Part shown: positions 1-11,843 of the stretch, in pieces | Layout of the letters: each line of letters starts with the position of its first letter | Numbering within the stretch: position 1 is the first letter of the stretch | Origin: Anthoceros angustus | Lineage: Eukaryota; Streptophyta; Anthocerotopsida; Anthocerotales; Anthocerotaceae | Reading direction: 5' to 3' | Assembly: GCA_010909165.1 (NCBI GenBank) | Contig: MU008156.1 | Coordinates: forward strand, 124,001 to 188,000 | Length of the DNA: 64,000 nucleotides | The notes under the pieces: model-generated | Databases searched by the model: none | Told to the model about the DNA's origin: nothing | Seen by the model: only the letters and a program-made list of their open reading frames with translations | Program-made: the position numbers and the translations under genes

Positions 1-2900
1 TTTGGAAGCTTGGCGTCACCCGCGACAAGCTGCGGGCCGGACCTCGGGAAGGAGTCGGAAGGAGTGGAAGGAGAAGAAGGCCGCAGGGGGCAGGGGCCTT
101 GGTGGCGTTGTTCGAGGGGCGGCAGCGGAGAAGGAACCTCGAGGAGGCGAGCCGATCGGCGTGGCGAGGCATGAGGTAAGCCGGCCGCAACCCTCACAGG
201 AGAATAGGAGCGAGGACCTCGAAGGGTAGAGAGGAGGGACCGGACACTCGGGACTGAGGTCCTTATCATGTCCAGGAGCCAAGTCCGAGTCACTCCGGAC
301 CGATCTGGCGGTCCTTAACGGACCGAGAGATGCCCACCACCAGATTTCTGGTGCCTCTCCGGTAGCAGGCATGGGGGAGACACTGCAGCGAGTCACAGCA
401 ACCGTCATGGGCCAGTATGCTCTGGGGGCCTCTGCGGGGCAGAAGACCCAAGTAGAGGCCACCAGAGGCGCATGGTGCTCCTCCGGGAGGCAGTGGAGGC
501 GGCCAAGAAGAAGGCGGAGTCCCTCGCTCGAATCGAGGAGGGAAAGCGTCGAGCGGAGGCGGGAGGTCGTCTATTGACAAGAGGACCAAGGTCCTTGTTG
601 TGCAAGCAGTGAGCGGCATAAAAGGCCCAAGCAGGCGAGAGAACCTATGCGGTGGCGAAGCGGGGCGCAAGGAGAGTTGGAGGAAGCAGAAGGCAGGAGG
701 CGGCTCGAGACACAGTCGGCGGCTCGGCGGGAACAACACCAAGCCCATGACTCGAGGTGAAGGCGGCGCGGGAGGCGGAAGCACAGACTAAGACAAGTGA
801 TCATTACCGAGATCGAAACCGGTGGAGGGAGGCAGCGGGGCGGTAGTGGCTAACTGAAGAAGCGGTGGCGTGGAGGCGAGCCGGACCAGCCGTGCGAGAA
901 GAAAGAGGCCGGCAACAAGGAGATGGAGGATCTCGGGCTCGATTCTGTAGGCGGAGGAGCAGCGGGGAGATGGAAGGCCGCAGGAGACCTTGGAGCTGGC
1001 TCTAAGACACTGTCAGCCAGGAGCTCTTGGGCGTGATCGGCGGTCTCTGGCCGGCGGTGGGGCGGCTCCAGCTACATTGGAGGCGGAGGAGGTAAGGCGA
1101 TGGAACAAGCGGGGCGTCGCCGAAATGGAGAAGGACACGGGCGAAGCACGAAATCGGGAGTTGCCGGACCGCTGGGCTCAGTCCCGATGGAAGGCGGAGG
1201 GGCGTTGCGCCATGGCGGGAAGGCGGAGGTGCGAAGCGAAGAGGCTGGAGGCGGCCAAGAAGGCGGAGGAGAGGCCTCCTGGTGGCCTCGCGAGTCTGCC
1301 CGGCTCAAGCCAGACACAGCAATAGAGGCAGGCCGGCAAGCCGGGCTGACCGCAGCTGCGGAGCACCTATGGCGAAGAGAGTATGGTGCTCGGGCGCATG
1401 TGGAAGGCAATCCGACCGTCGACGGTTTTGCCTACTACCCTGAGCTCCTCAAGGCTTTGGAAGCTTCGCGTCACCCGCGACAACTGGACGGACCTCCGGA
1501 AGGGTCAGAAGGAGTGGAAGGAGAAGAAGGCACGGGGACAGCACCGGGGCCTTGGTGGCGTTGTTCGAGGGGCGGCGGCAGCGGAGAAGGAACCTCGAGG
1601 AGGCGAGCAGCGTCGGCGTGGCAGGGCATGAGGTAAGCCAGCCGCAACCCTCTGGGGAGAATAGGAACGAGGACCTCGAAAGGGGTAGAGAGGAGGGACC
1701 AGGACCTAAGCGGAGGTCCGATGAGTGGGCATGGACCCCAGTCAAGAACCGGAAGTCCGAGAGGCGGAGGTCCGACCCGGTAAAGTTCGGACCGAGGTCC
1801 GAACTCCAGTGAGCGGACCACGAGGTCGGGACTCCAGTTTATAAGGCCGATCCTTGAAGATCGGACCCGGTCGAGACGGACCGAGAGTCCGGACTCGGAG
1901 AGAGGAAGTCACCGACGGCCGCTCGGGAGCTGACCACCTAGTGGTCCCTGAGGCGGGGACCCACTCGAGGGCCGGAGAGGAGGATGTGGTGGTTCTGCAG
2001 CGGTTGTCGAGGGGCCGTGTCAACGACAAGATTCCGGAAGGAAGGGGCCCCTCGCGGATCATCCGATTGGAGTGCCATAGCTCGGTGAGCGAGTTGCGTC
2101 AGGCGGAACCAAGGCACCCTAGGCCCGTAAGAGCGGAGATAGCGAAGGGGAAGATAGTAAGCGGTGATTAGGGCACCAGCCACCCGGTTCGAATAGGAAT
2201 AATAAAGGCGCCGCCCTTGGGCGTAGTATAAGAGGGCCGAGCAGCTCTAGTAAAGTATCTTTCTCTTGGGGTGGATACCGCATTCCCTTGTAGACCCTTG
2301 CGTCTTTTGCTAACGTGAGTCCCTGAGTCACCGGCGGCAGCAGCTCGGGCCCAGTCAAGGTCCCGTGACGGACCCTAACGTGTGGTGGTGTGTGCGAAGC
2401 AGTCGAGGATCCTTGCTGGGAGTCCTGCGGTGGCCCGACGTCAGACGGGCCGGGAACGCGTGAGTGGGGAACTCGGGAGGCGTGCGAGCCGGATGGGCTC
2501 GGCCAGGCAGCGGAGGAGGTCCGAACCACGCGGCCACCGGCTCGAGTGGCGAGGGTAATAAAGGCGCCGCCCTTGGGCGTAGTATAAGAGGGCCGGAGCT
2601 CTAGTAAAGTATCTTTCTCTTGGGGTGGATACCGCATTCCTTATGACACTTGTCGTCTTTTGCTAACGTGAGTCACAGTATTTGGCGAGGCATGACTCGG
2701 AGGCCCAGTCAAGGTCAGTGACGGACCCTAACGTGTGGTGGTGTGTGCGAAGCAGTCGAGGATCCTTGCTCGTCAGGCGGTGGCCCGACGTCAGACGGGC
2801 CGGGCAACGTGGCGGGGAACTCGGGAGGCGTCACGAGCCGGATGGGCTCGGCCAGGCAGCGGAGGAGGGTCAGAACCGCAGCCCACCCGCTCTTTTCCAA
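1..2900. repeat. GC-rich retroelement-like repeat block
   Basis: This block is GC- and purine-rich. About 240 bp at its start (1-240) recur at about 1456-1700 with many small insertions and deletions. Short open stretches encode very charged Glu/Lys/Arg/Ala-rich peptide (for example near 480-560 and 1190-1270) that looks like a degraded gag-type coiled coil, but no complete ORF, protease, reverse transcriptase or integrase is visible. At 2200-2890 a segment with a TATA-like GTATAAGAGG is repeated and may be long-terminal-repeat sequence. I infer a non-autonomous or heavily decayed LTR retroelement; the class is not proven. Confidence 0.5.
2200..2890 (+). repeat. Two-copy ~356-bp tandem repeat with TATA-like box
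   Basis: The unit beginning AATAAAGGCGCCGCCC starts at 2201 and again at 2557, a spacing of 356 bp. Both copies carry GTATAAGAGGGCCG followed by a TCTTTCTCTTGGGG stretch and then a GTGTGGTGGTGTGTGCGAAG segment. A TATA-like box ahead of a conserved transcript-start-like segment resembles the U3/R portion of an LTR, but no flanking TG...CA ends were established. The copies differ by several 1-6 base deletions. Confidence 0.55.
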
Positions 2901-2978
2901 GAAGTGACAAGAGTGTGGGGAGAGGTAGGGAGAGTAGACTAGACGAACGAGGAACGGACTGATCGGGTACTTAAACGT

Positions 2979-3226
2979 CCTTAAACGTTTGGCCACATTG
3001 GGCCTATTCGGTGAACGTTAAGAGTGGTTAGTCGTAGAACCGTGCACGCGCATGCTCGGGTCTGAACGGTCGCGACGTGGGGTAAGAATCGGTCGAAAAC
3101 GAGTCCTTAAACGTTTGGCCACACTGGGCCTATTCGGTGAATGTTAAGAGTGGTTAGTCGTAGAACCGTGCACGCGCATGCTCGGGTCTGAACGGTCGCG
3201 ACGTGGGGTAAGAATCGGTCGAAAAC
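2979..3226 (+). repeat. 126-bp tandem repeat, two copies
   Basis: A 126-bp unit starting CCTTAAACGTTTGGCC occurs at 2979-3104 and again at 3105-3226. The two copies differ at only a few positions, which suggests recent duplication. No coding potential is evident. Confidence 0.9.
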
Positions 3227-3390
3227 ATGTCACCCGGAGCCTATCATTCTCTTGGGAACCGACCCCTTGCTACAACGACACGGTATTGTGCGCACTCGGC
3301 TGGCCATCAGCGAAAGTCGCGCCACAATATACTAGCCCTTGGCATTGGCATATTCCTAAGATATCCTATTGGCATCAGCATATGCCGGAA

Positions 3391-3536
3391 ATATCCTAAG
3401 AATACACTATAATATGCAAGGAATATGCCAAGCATATTACTTGAGCTTATCCACTTAGCTATTATATCCTAAGAATACACTATAATATGCAAGGAATATG
3501 CCAAAGCATATTACTTGAGCTTATCCACTTAATATT
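3391..3536 (+). repeat. 73-bp AT-rich tandem repeat, two copies
   Basis: The unit starting ATATCCTAAGAATACAC occurs at 3391-3463 and 3464-about 3536, nearly identical. It sits in AT-rich noncoding sequence next to the 126-bp repeat. Confidence 0.9.
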
Positions 3537-3857
3537 GCTAACCATGTTTAATTAACACTAGTCAATGCTTATAGCCTTAAGCACCTTAGATTAGCTAATA
3601 CTAATTACTTACTTAAGATAAGTAATTAGATTAATTAATGCTAATCAAACACTAAACCCAAGTGCAGAGATTAGTATCACCCGGCATGACAATGCCGGCA
3701 ATGATCATTGATTTGTTTCGATCACGAGACAATTGTCCCATTGCTTCGCTTTGGTAGGTGTGCATTACACCGTTAGCCTTGCAATAGGTGACCACCTCTT
3801 CCCATCGTTCATGGGCCTTCTTATTTTTCTCCTAACGCCACCCAAGAGTCGAGTCAG

Positions 3858-4235
3858 TGGTCAATCTTCTTGGCGGCCTGCAAGATATGAAGTTCTGCAG
3901 GTCCACAACTTTCGAGGTGCCTTGAATGTCCGGGTTCGTGGGAGGAACGTGGTGTCAAATTGTGGGCACAGTGGCCATACCAAGTTGTGAGATTGGGAAG
4001 CATGGAAGCGCAAATCCGGAACAAAGCTAAAGGCAAGGATCGAGCTTGGTGGTCAATCTTCTTGGCGGCCTGCAAGATATGAAGTTCTGCGTGTCCACAA
4101 CTTTCGAGGTGCCTTGATATACACGGTTCGTGGGAGGAACGTGGTGGTCAAATTGTGGACAGGCCTACCAAGTTGTGAGATTGGGAAGCATGGAAGCGCA
4201 AATCCGGCAACAAGCTAAAGGCAAGGATCTTTGAG
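3858..4235 (+). repeat. ~190-bp tandem repeat, two copies
   Basis: A segment starting GTGGTCAATCTTCTTGGCGG at 3858 repeats from about 4050 and runs to about 4235. Short open stretches exist, but the copies differ by frame-shifting gaps, so coding is not supported. It may be a duplicated retroelement fragment. Confidence 0.8.
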
Positions 4236-4633
4236 CTTGTGGGACAATTAGAAGCGAAGGTTGAAGTCAAAGCGGAGGCTTGAGGCCGACTGCGTCTTGG
4301 GACCCATCGATCAGCCCTCCAAAATCTGCCAATGCAAGTATGGCAACCGCTACACAGACCAAGATGAGTGCAATTGGGCTGCAATCCCTCTAGGGATTGC
4401 AAGCAAATTGAGAAGGAAGCCCCTACACCTCTATCGGCAAAGGCCCGTAGCCTTGCCGCAGAGGTTCCCAGTTCCGGTAGCTCTTGCCTACAATTTCGCT
4501 ACAGGCGGTCTCTTCCGATCATTACGGGAGTTCACATCAACTTCCCCCGTTCCCATTGGCTTTTTGTCGTGAAGTTTCGTTTTGGGGCTGTCAGAAGTTG
4601 CTGGAGGGAAATTGATGTCCATGGAAAGCAGCC

Positions 4634-5110
4634 CTTAGCATGAATCGCTGGGAGTTATGGGCATAGGGCTTAGCATGAATCGCTGGGGGTTATGGGCATA
4701 GGGCTTAGCATGAATCGCTGGGGGTTATGGGTATAGGGCTTAGCATGAATCGCTGGGGGTTATGGGTATAGGGCTTAGCATGAATGGCTGGGGGTTATGG
4801 GTATAGAGCTTAGCATGAATCGCTCGTGGCTCATGGGTTTAGGGTTTAGCTTGAGTTTCACTAAGTCCAAAAAAAGAACATTTCGTTTGTACATAGTCAT
4901 ATATATGGGGTTAGCATGAATCGCTGGGGTTATGGGTTTGGACTTAGTATTGGGGTTAGTGGGGTTATGGGTTTGGACTTAGCATAATCGCTTGGGGTTA
5001 TGGGTATAGGGCTTAGCAAGAATCACTGGGGGTTATGGGTTTAGGGCTTAGCATGAATCGTTGGTGGCTCATGGGTTTAGGGCTTAGCATGAATCGCTGG
5101 TGGCTCATTC
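4634..5110 (+). repeat. 35-bp minisatellite with telomere-like motifs
   Basis: Units containing CTTAGCATGAATCGCTGGG begin at 4634, 4669, 4704, 4739, 4774 and 4809, an exact 35-bp period, and continue in more degenerate form to about 5110. Several units contain GGGTTTAGGG or GGGTATAGGG, close to the plant telomere repeat TTTAGGG. The array is non-coding and internal to the window. Confidence 0.92.
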
Positions 5111-5144
5111 TTGAAGATAGTCCTAAGGGTTTGCGCACAATCAT

Positions 5145-5462
5145 ATGCCGTTCTCCTCTATGCCCAAGGCCTTTTCCATAAGGAGTGTGTGTAGAAAAGG
5201 AAGAGCTCCGCAAACGGAACTCGACCTATGCCATTCTCCTCTATGCCCAAGGCCTTTTCCATAATGAGTGTGTGTAGAGAAGGAAGAGCGCCGCAAACGG
5301 AACTCGGCCCATGCCGTTCTCCTCTATGCCCAAGGCCTTTTCCATAATGAGTGTGGGTAGAGAAGGAAGAGCGCGCAAACGGAACTCGGCCTATGCCGTT
5401 CTCCTCTATGTCTAAGGCCTTGTCCATACTGAGCGTGTGTAGAGAAGGGAGAGCAAACGGGA
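5145..5462 (+). repeat. 83-bp tandem repeat, four copies
   Basis: Units beginning ATGCCGTTCTCCTCTATG (or close variants) start at 5145, 5228, 5311 and 5393, a period of 83, 83 and 82 bp. The array follows directly on the 35-bp minisatellite. The frame is not kept across units, so this is treated as non-coding. Confidence 0.93.
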
Positions 5463-7051
5463 CAACGGAATTTTCACACACCGCAAGCAGGGACCCCACC
5501 GCCCCGCCTCCGTATCAGACGGACCGTGAGTGATAGATGCGGTCACTTGTGTCTGTCTGTGGCACGGCTCGGCAAGAGTAGATGCCATGTTGTGATGTCT
5601 TGTACGGCATGGCAGAACCTGCCCAATCATGTGGCGCATACATGTATGTCCAAATAAAGATACCCTGAACTTCTGGTATAAACCCTCATGCTCAAACCCT
5701 ATTGATCAAAACCCTATGTTCAAACCCTCATGTCCAAAGCATGGTTGTAAATTCAATAATTATTGTTTATTTGTTATAATTGATGTATTTGTTATGATTA
5801 ATGTATTATCCCATTGTAAAAACGACCATTGTAAATAACAAGGTCCCGCTGTAAAAGCATGCATCGTAAAGCACCCCCAGTTGTAATTTCTTGTTCCGTA
5901 GTAAAACAATCTCTTATAACCGATGGTGTCTAAATCACTTACCCACATTGTAATGTCTCGTTGAGTAGAAAGCTCAAGTGCCTATGTAGTAAATGACCAT
6001 GGGGTGCCACGTCTTCAAAATAGTTAATGACGAGATACACTTTGTAATAAACTCATGCAGTAAAGTTATGGACTATAGATGACAATAATACATGGATCCA
6101 AAACCCCATAGTAAAAGCATCCAACACTGAACTATTAAAAAGTAGCCCGCTTCCTAGTACCGTACCCCGAGGGGTGTTTCAACAGGATAATGCCGAAATA
6201 ATTATTTTTTGAAAAAATAAGGTTCAACATAAATATTTATATTTTTAAAATTTCAACATTTACAAAAAATAATTTTATCAAATTTCAACATTTATTAAAA
6301 TACATAGGTATATATATAAAACTAATGGATATGTATAGACCTCCCCTAAATAGGCCCTAATTTTCCACACAAACCCTAGTTTCCTTATTTTCGGCATCAT
6401 AAACTCATAAATTTTTACCTATTCAATATTTTAAGTATAATATTTTCTAGATTTTTAATTTTTATTAATTTTAATTAATTAACGCCGAATCACCCCTTGG
6501 GTACGGTAATGAATTTTACTTGATAAATTCATATACTTTATTTATATGATCATATACTTTAGGTGTTAATATGATACTGCATACGTTTTTTTAAATTATC
6601 TTCCACACTTACAACTGTTGTATCTGGGGTCCGGGTTTTAGTGAACGGCCCAACGGGCACGTCGGGCAGCTTTCCCACAGCCGTGAACTTCACCCGCTTA
6701 CGCGCCACCTGCTCTCTTCCATGCCCGAGCCTTCCCAGGCAGGCCTGCACCTATGCAGGTCTCCCCGGCTGCCACAATGGATTGAGTGGAAGGCATGTGA
6801 GGAAGGCTTATTTGCCTGCTGAAGGTTTGCTTCCCTGCTGCCGGTCTCGAGATTATGCCGCTTCTGTAGGGAGGTCTCCTCTAGTCCCCGGGCAGTCAGG
6901 AGACTGCAGGTCTCCTTTGTTGCTGGGCCCAAAGAAATAAGCTGCCTCTTCAGACCTTTTCTTGCAACCTGCTCTTTTAACATGTGCAGGGCAACTTGCG
7001 ATTGAAGGGCAGGTTTCTGTCTTCACCTTGGATCTGCAGTTAGGTGGGAAC
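5463..7051. other. AT-rich spacer, no gene seen; TRIM37-like upstream region at the end
   Basis: From 5630 to about 6620 the sequence is AT-rich, with scattered TTGTAAA/AGTAAA motifs and runs of T and A, and no convincing ORF. From about 6640 the base composition becomes balanced and leads into the TRIM37-like gene; this part likely holds its promoter and 5' UTR. No specific core promoter element could be assigned. Confidence 0.5.
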
Positions 7052-10000
7052 ATGGCAGATGCTGGCCGCTCTGACAATTCAAACAGCAACGGCAGCACTA
7101 GCAGTTCGCGGTCGACATCAACCGCAGCAACCTCATCTACGGCCCATAATGCGAGATATGATGCAACCGACTGTACCGTGTCTATTATCTTCGGCCAGCG
7201 TGGCCGGCAAAGGCAGCGGCACCACCAGCATCGTAATTCCAGGTCGCGGAGCAGCGTTGCGCGAAGCTCTAGCCAGAACTCAGTTCGTCGGAGTAGGAAC
7301 AGTGATGGTGAGAGGGCTCCGGACCCCAGAGCCAGCGATGGGGTGGAATCCCTAAGGCAATTGGAACAGCCCGAAAGGGCCAGTTTGGGCGACACAGGGT
7401 ACTTCAACGCGCAAGCACCAAGGCTTTTGAGAGACATGTCAGCACCTACGGAAGTGGAGTTTTCGGATGCTGTGTGTCAACTTCTAACAGGGCAGTCATC
7501 TTACAATATCGACAGTGAGGCGCACATGACGCGCAGCGTGAGTCTAGAACTGCTCAGTGACTCTGGTAGCATATCGTTTACGGATGAGGTGGATGAGGAA
7601 GCCAGCACTGACCTTCCGCTGATGGACTATGAAGTGGAGTCACCCGTGGATCGCGAACCTGGCCAAACCGAGGGCCATTCCAGTGATGAGGCATCCTCCA
7701 CCCACAGGGGAGCACCATCCACCGTAGCTGACTGCTCAGGATTGCCAGATTCATCTACTTTAGCTGAGATATTCCGGTGCTTCATCTGCCTTGGAAAGGT
7801 AGGTATTGCCCTGTTTCCCGACGGGGATGCATATTTGGTGACAAACACTGGAATTCATGTGACCCATTTCTGGACCAACTTTGTTGAAGGTAGTGGACGC
7901 TCAGCTCTGTCCCTGCTGTTCCAAGTTGGTTTGCCTGCCATGTATCAAGGTACTCCTGGCCACCCTGATGGCTTCATCGTAGATTTAGTAGGTAGCATTT
8001 CAGCAACTGACAGTGACCTAAATCTTGCAGCGGTGGCTCACCGACCAGAAGTCAGAATGCCCGCACTGTCGATCTCCTCTGCTTGTCTCACAGCTTGTGA
8101 GCTGCAGGTTCATATCAGAAATTTCAACGGTATGCAATGCTTGATTTTGTTGTAATCAGTACGGGATGGTTAGAGAAATAATGGGTGGAGCACCTTTCTT
8201 ATTCTGCACTCATTTGCTGCTTCTGAATTTGTGGTTTTACCTGGTCTTCGCTCAGGAGGTAGAGAAGATGCAAGGGAAACTTGGACATGATGCCATGGAA
8301 AAGGTGCGCATCTTGCAGACTTCCCCGATACATGGTCATTTACTGGGTTATATAACGCACAGCGAGAGGTCTATTGGACACTGTTGCCTCGAGTTTGCAG
8401 CGACGCAGCAGGGGTGAAGTGAAAATGAAGCAGAATCATAGGTTTATCTACGCATGTGGAAAGTCTGTGTGCTGACCCCTCAGCTTGCTTGAACAGCTGT
8501 GTCCAACACATGAGAGCCCTCTATCATATTTCTGCACCTCCTGCTCAGTTGCAGTCTGCTCAGACTGTGCAATATTGGATGAGGTACAACTTTCAGTGCT
8601 GCTTTATTATTAGGTCATAGAAAATCGTTCATCGCTAGGCGGTGCCTCAACTCTTTAATGTGGTAAGTTGACATTGGAATCCGGCAATATGTGCAAGAGT
8701 CCTCAATGGCCTGTGTTCTCAGGAGCACAAAGGTCATACGTTTGAGAGGCTAAGCGTGACATATGGACGACACAAGAAGAAGATTCGAATGGAGGCTGCA
8801 GGCTTGCGTCGTCGTCGAAAAGTAGGTCCTTTCTTCAGCTCTGTTTGTTGTGTTAGCTTGAGAACGATGGTTAATTTTGAGATGATGTGAACTTGTTTTA
8901 ATGTGCCATCAAGAATCTCTAATAGGCTTAAATCCAGGAACTTTCAAAACTCATAGCTTCAGTGGACAAGAACATTGAAGCTGTTCTGAAGGTGATTTAC
9001 TGGAGACTACCTTTTCGTGGCGATCTTCAAGGTGCTAAGCAATGAGTGGACGTTTTTAAAGACAGGACTTCTACTATGCAGGGCAAAGATGAATCTGCGT
9101 CTGAGCTGCACTTGGCGTTCAAAAGGATGCAGGTACATCTCATGGGCTATCCGTCTGACTTGTCTGTTACTGAAACAAAGTCCCATCCATATGATCAAAT
9201 TAGCATATCCTAATTACCCTGGTTTTCTGAGGAAAATGGTGTTCCTTTCTGCAGGCTAGGTTGGAAGAACAGCTAAAGTGTAAATTGTTGGCATTGCTAG
9301 CCCAGAAAGGGTCAATGACACAAGAGGTAATCTGATCTAGTTTGGATTAAGTTTTTTTGGTTGACCCATGACTTGTAGGTTCGTAAAATAGTTCTTCAGC
9401 TGTCAATAATCTTGTTTGGGAAGAATTTGGTTTCCTGAAAAGACTGATAGCTACCGGCTTACTTGGCAGGTAGAGCTTTTGGACACTATCTTGACTGAGC
9501 TGGAACAGCAGCTGAATACAATACCAAGAAGTGATCTCATTGCACAGGAGCCTAACATGAGCCGCATGCTTCAGGTTTGAGTTTTTTGCCGTCTTGGAAT
9601 ATGCTTACTGGTTTTGTAACTTGTGTTTGGACAGAAGACGGCCTCTAGTTTTCTGCTGATGATGCTGATAACCATATGTGATCACTGCAGGACATACATA
9701 CAAGAACCATTTCAGATGTTTCCAGGACTCAAGTGTCTGCAGAGTTTACATCCGAGGTCTGAACAGCACATATCCCTTTGCATGCAAGTTCTGCACTCTG
9801 ATCTCAGGAAGGCAGCTTCAGTGATTACCTGAGCACGTGCAGGTGGTCCCTACTTATGAGTATGGTGAGCTCGTTCTCACGAACTACAAATTGAACATAG
9901 AGAAGACTCAACCTACAGTGTTCTTGTCTACCAGCAGTCAGAATGTCAATGAACCAACAGATTTCACAAGGGACGTTGTCTACAGTGAGGTATCTACACT

Positions 10001-11843
10001 TAGTTTCGGAATCTGGGGCAGGAATGAGCATTAATTTCCAAAATCAATGTTCTGGGCCTTAACTATATTTGTCTGGACATACAGATACTGCGAACCATGG
10101 GAGTCACTTGGCGATTAAAGGTGCATAACTAGTTGTAGCAATCCCTAAAACTACCAGCAACTTGTTTGAGTCTTGACCGACAGCTAACATGGAACTAGAT
10201 TAACGTGAAGTGCGTTTGGAGCTTGATTCTAACATTATAGGGGAAGATTTTTGCCAGGCATTTAACTCCTTGCGTGATTTGCATTTTGACTTCAGGTGTA
10301 TCCCAGTGGTAGTGGATCCTCGCAGGGCACCTACTTATCTGTATTCATGGAGGTTCTGACCTTTCGGAGAAGCTTGTGGCTTAAGCTTTATGCTATCTTG
10401 TCCTTGTACAAGTACTGAAGCCACATACATCTTAATCAGATGGTTGATGGTGGTTCTGAACCTGCAACATATGATTATGGAATAGAAATGCTACATAGAA
10501 CCAAGCCTCACCAACGAGTTATAAGGAAATTTTCATCGGATTTTGAGGTAGGACTTGTTGTCTGGTGACGTGTTGCTACCTGAAGATTGAATATCTTCGA
10601 AGTGAATGCTTGATAGTACTGACGCTGTCCTTCACAGGCCGGTGCTTGCTGGGGATACTATCAGTTCTACAGGATTGACCTTCTGGAAAAGGAGGGCTAT
10701 CTCCTCCCTGAGGAAGACACATTGACGCTTCGGTTCTATGTCCGAGCCCTCACGTAAGCTCCAGCCGCTTTATCCGTTGCTCGTGAAAAAGTAAACAAGT
10801 TCGTTTCGCTTGCAGATTTTCTCAGCAGAATCAGGATCTGCAGCGTGTCTTGGCAAGAATGCAACTTGAACGAGACAATGCTAATGAGCAGGTGGATATA
10901 TATCATGAGAGTTTCTCCTTTCAATTTGGGTATTTGCAAGTTATCCAGATATGCACGATGGCCTGGAATCTGTGTAGACCATACAGCAGAGGTAATGAGG
11001 TTCAAGTTTGGCCCACATGAATGACACAGATTTGTTCAGGTGGCTCTATTGCGGAGGGCATTCACTGCCACAGTTGGACAGCGGCGTCGAAGAAGGGGCA
11101 CACGAGTGCGTGAATTTCAAGGTGCCGTACCTCGTGCAGTTGCAGGTGTGGTGACGAGCGACAACTTACCCAAACCAGGCACTAAAAGCCTATCTGTCAC
11201 AAGGCAGCAACATCAGAGAAAGCAGGATAGTAGCTGCAAAAAATCCAGCAAATGCGCACAGGAGATGTGGTCCCAAGGCGGCAGTAGATGCAGGTCAGCA
11301 ACAAACCCAGAGATCAGGAACATCCTTAGAATGGGAGATGCAAGAAGACGAGATGTCATCTCCGATTGGGAAAGGCTTGCCCGATTTGGCAAGGAATTCC
11401 AGGGCGTAGTTGTAGATGTAGAGCCTGCTGAAGCAAATCCTTGCGGAACGGGTTACAGAGAGGATGGGGAAGTCACAGCTGTAGATGGATACAGGCAAGC
11501 ACTCACAGAGGAATCAAGGAGGAGCGCCGACGGAACTGAAGTTCAGTTGGACAGGCAAGTGCACCTGCAGTCAACTGAAAGGAGAAGTACAACGAAGAAG
11601 AACTGCGAAAGCCGGCGACAAACTCGTGCATCCACGAGTTCCAAGTTGTTTGACGAGGAGAAGGCACTGGCTGCATCTGCGGAAAAGGCTGCCACAGTGG
11701 AGAGCTTTTCAAGCAGCTGTGACTTCAAACAGGAGTTCTCAATAGATATGCTGCAGCTTAAGCCTGGAGATGAGCAGCCACAATTGAGCGATCGCTCGGA
11801 TGACTCATGTGCCGGCGGCAATCATATAGATATTACAGTATGA
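7052..11843 (+). CDS. TRIM37: TRIM37-like RING/B-box/MATH E3 ubiquitin ligase
   Basis: Eighteen exons with GT-AG introns join into about 943 codons: 7052-7798, 7890-7949, 8031-8129, 8256-8303, 8497-8583, 8723-8821, 8938-8991, 9082-9132, 9255-9326, 9470-9574, 9691-9756, 9843-9989, 10085-10120, 10296-10352, 10440-10547, 10638-10753, 10816-10891, 11040-11843. After about 235 low-complexity Ser/Arg/Asp-rich residues comes a RING split over exons 1-3 (CFIC ... LCPCC ... RWLTDQ ... CPHC), then a B-box in exon 5, a coiled coil (exons 6-10) and a MATH/TRAF domain (exons 12-17, with TWRLKVYPSG and WGYYQFYRIDLL). This domain order and the RING and MATH sequences match TRIM37. Family knowledge gives E3 ubiquitin ligase activity; the plant substrate is unknown. 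The final 268-codon exon is basic and polar with no domain I recognise. The start could lie in frame upstream, but the ATG at 7052 is the most plausible. Confidence 0.9.

Noticed and set aside
16-462. Overlapping long ORFs on both strands in the first 2.7 kb
   Set aside because: GC-rich repeats yield open frames on several strands at once; there are no domains, and paired repeat copies do not keep the frame.
2227-2290. TATA-like box as promoter of a cellular gene
   Set aside because: It is repeated 356 bp downstream inside a retroelement-like unit with no gene after it.
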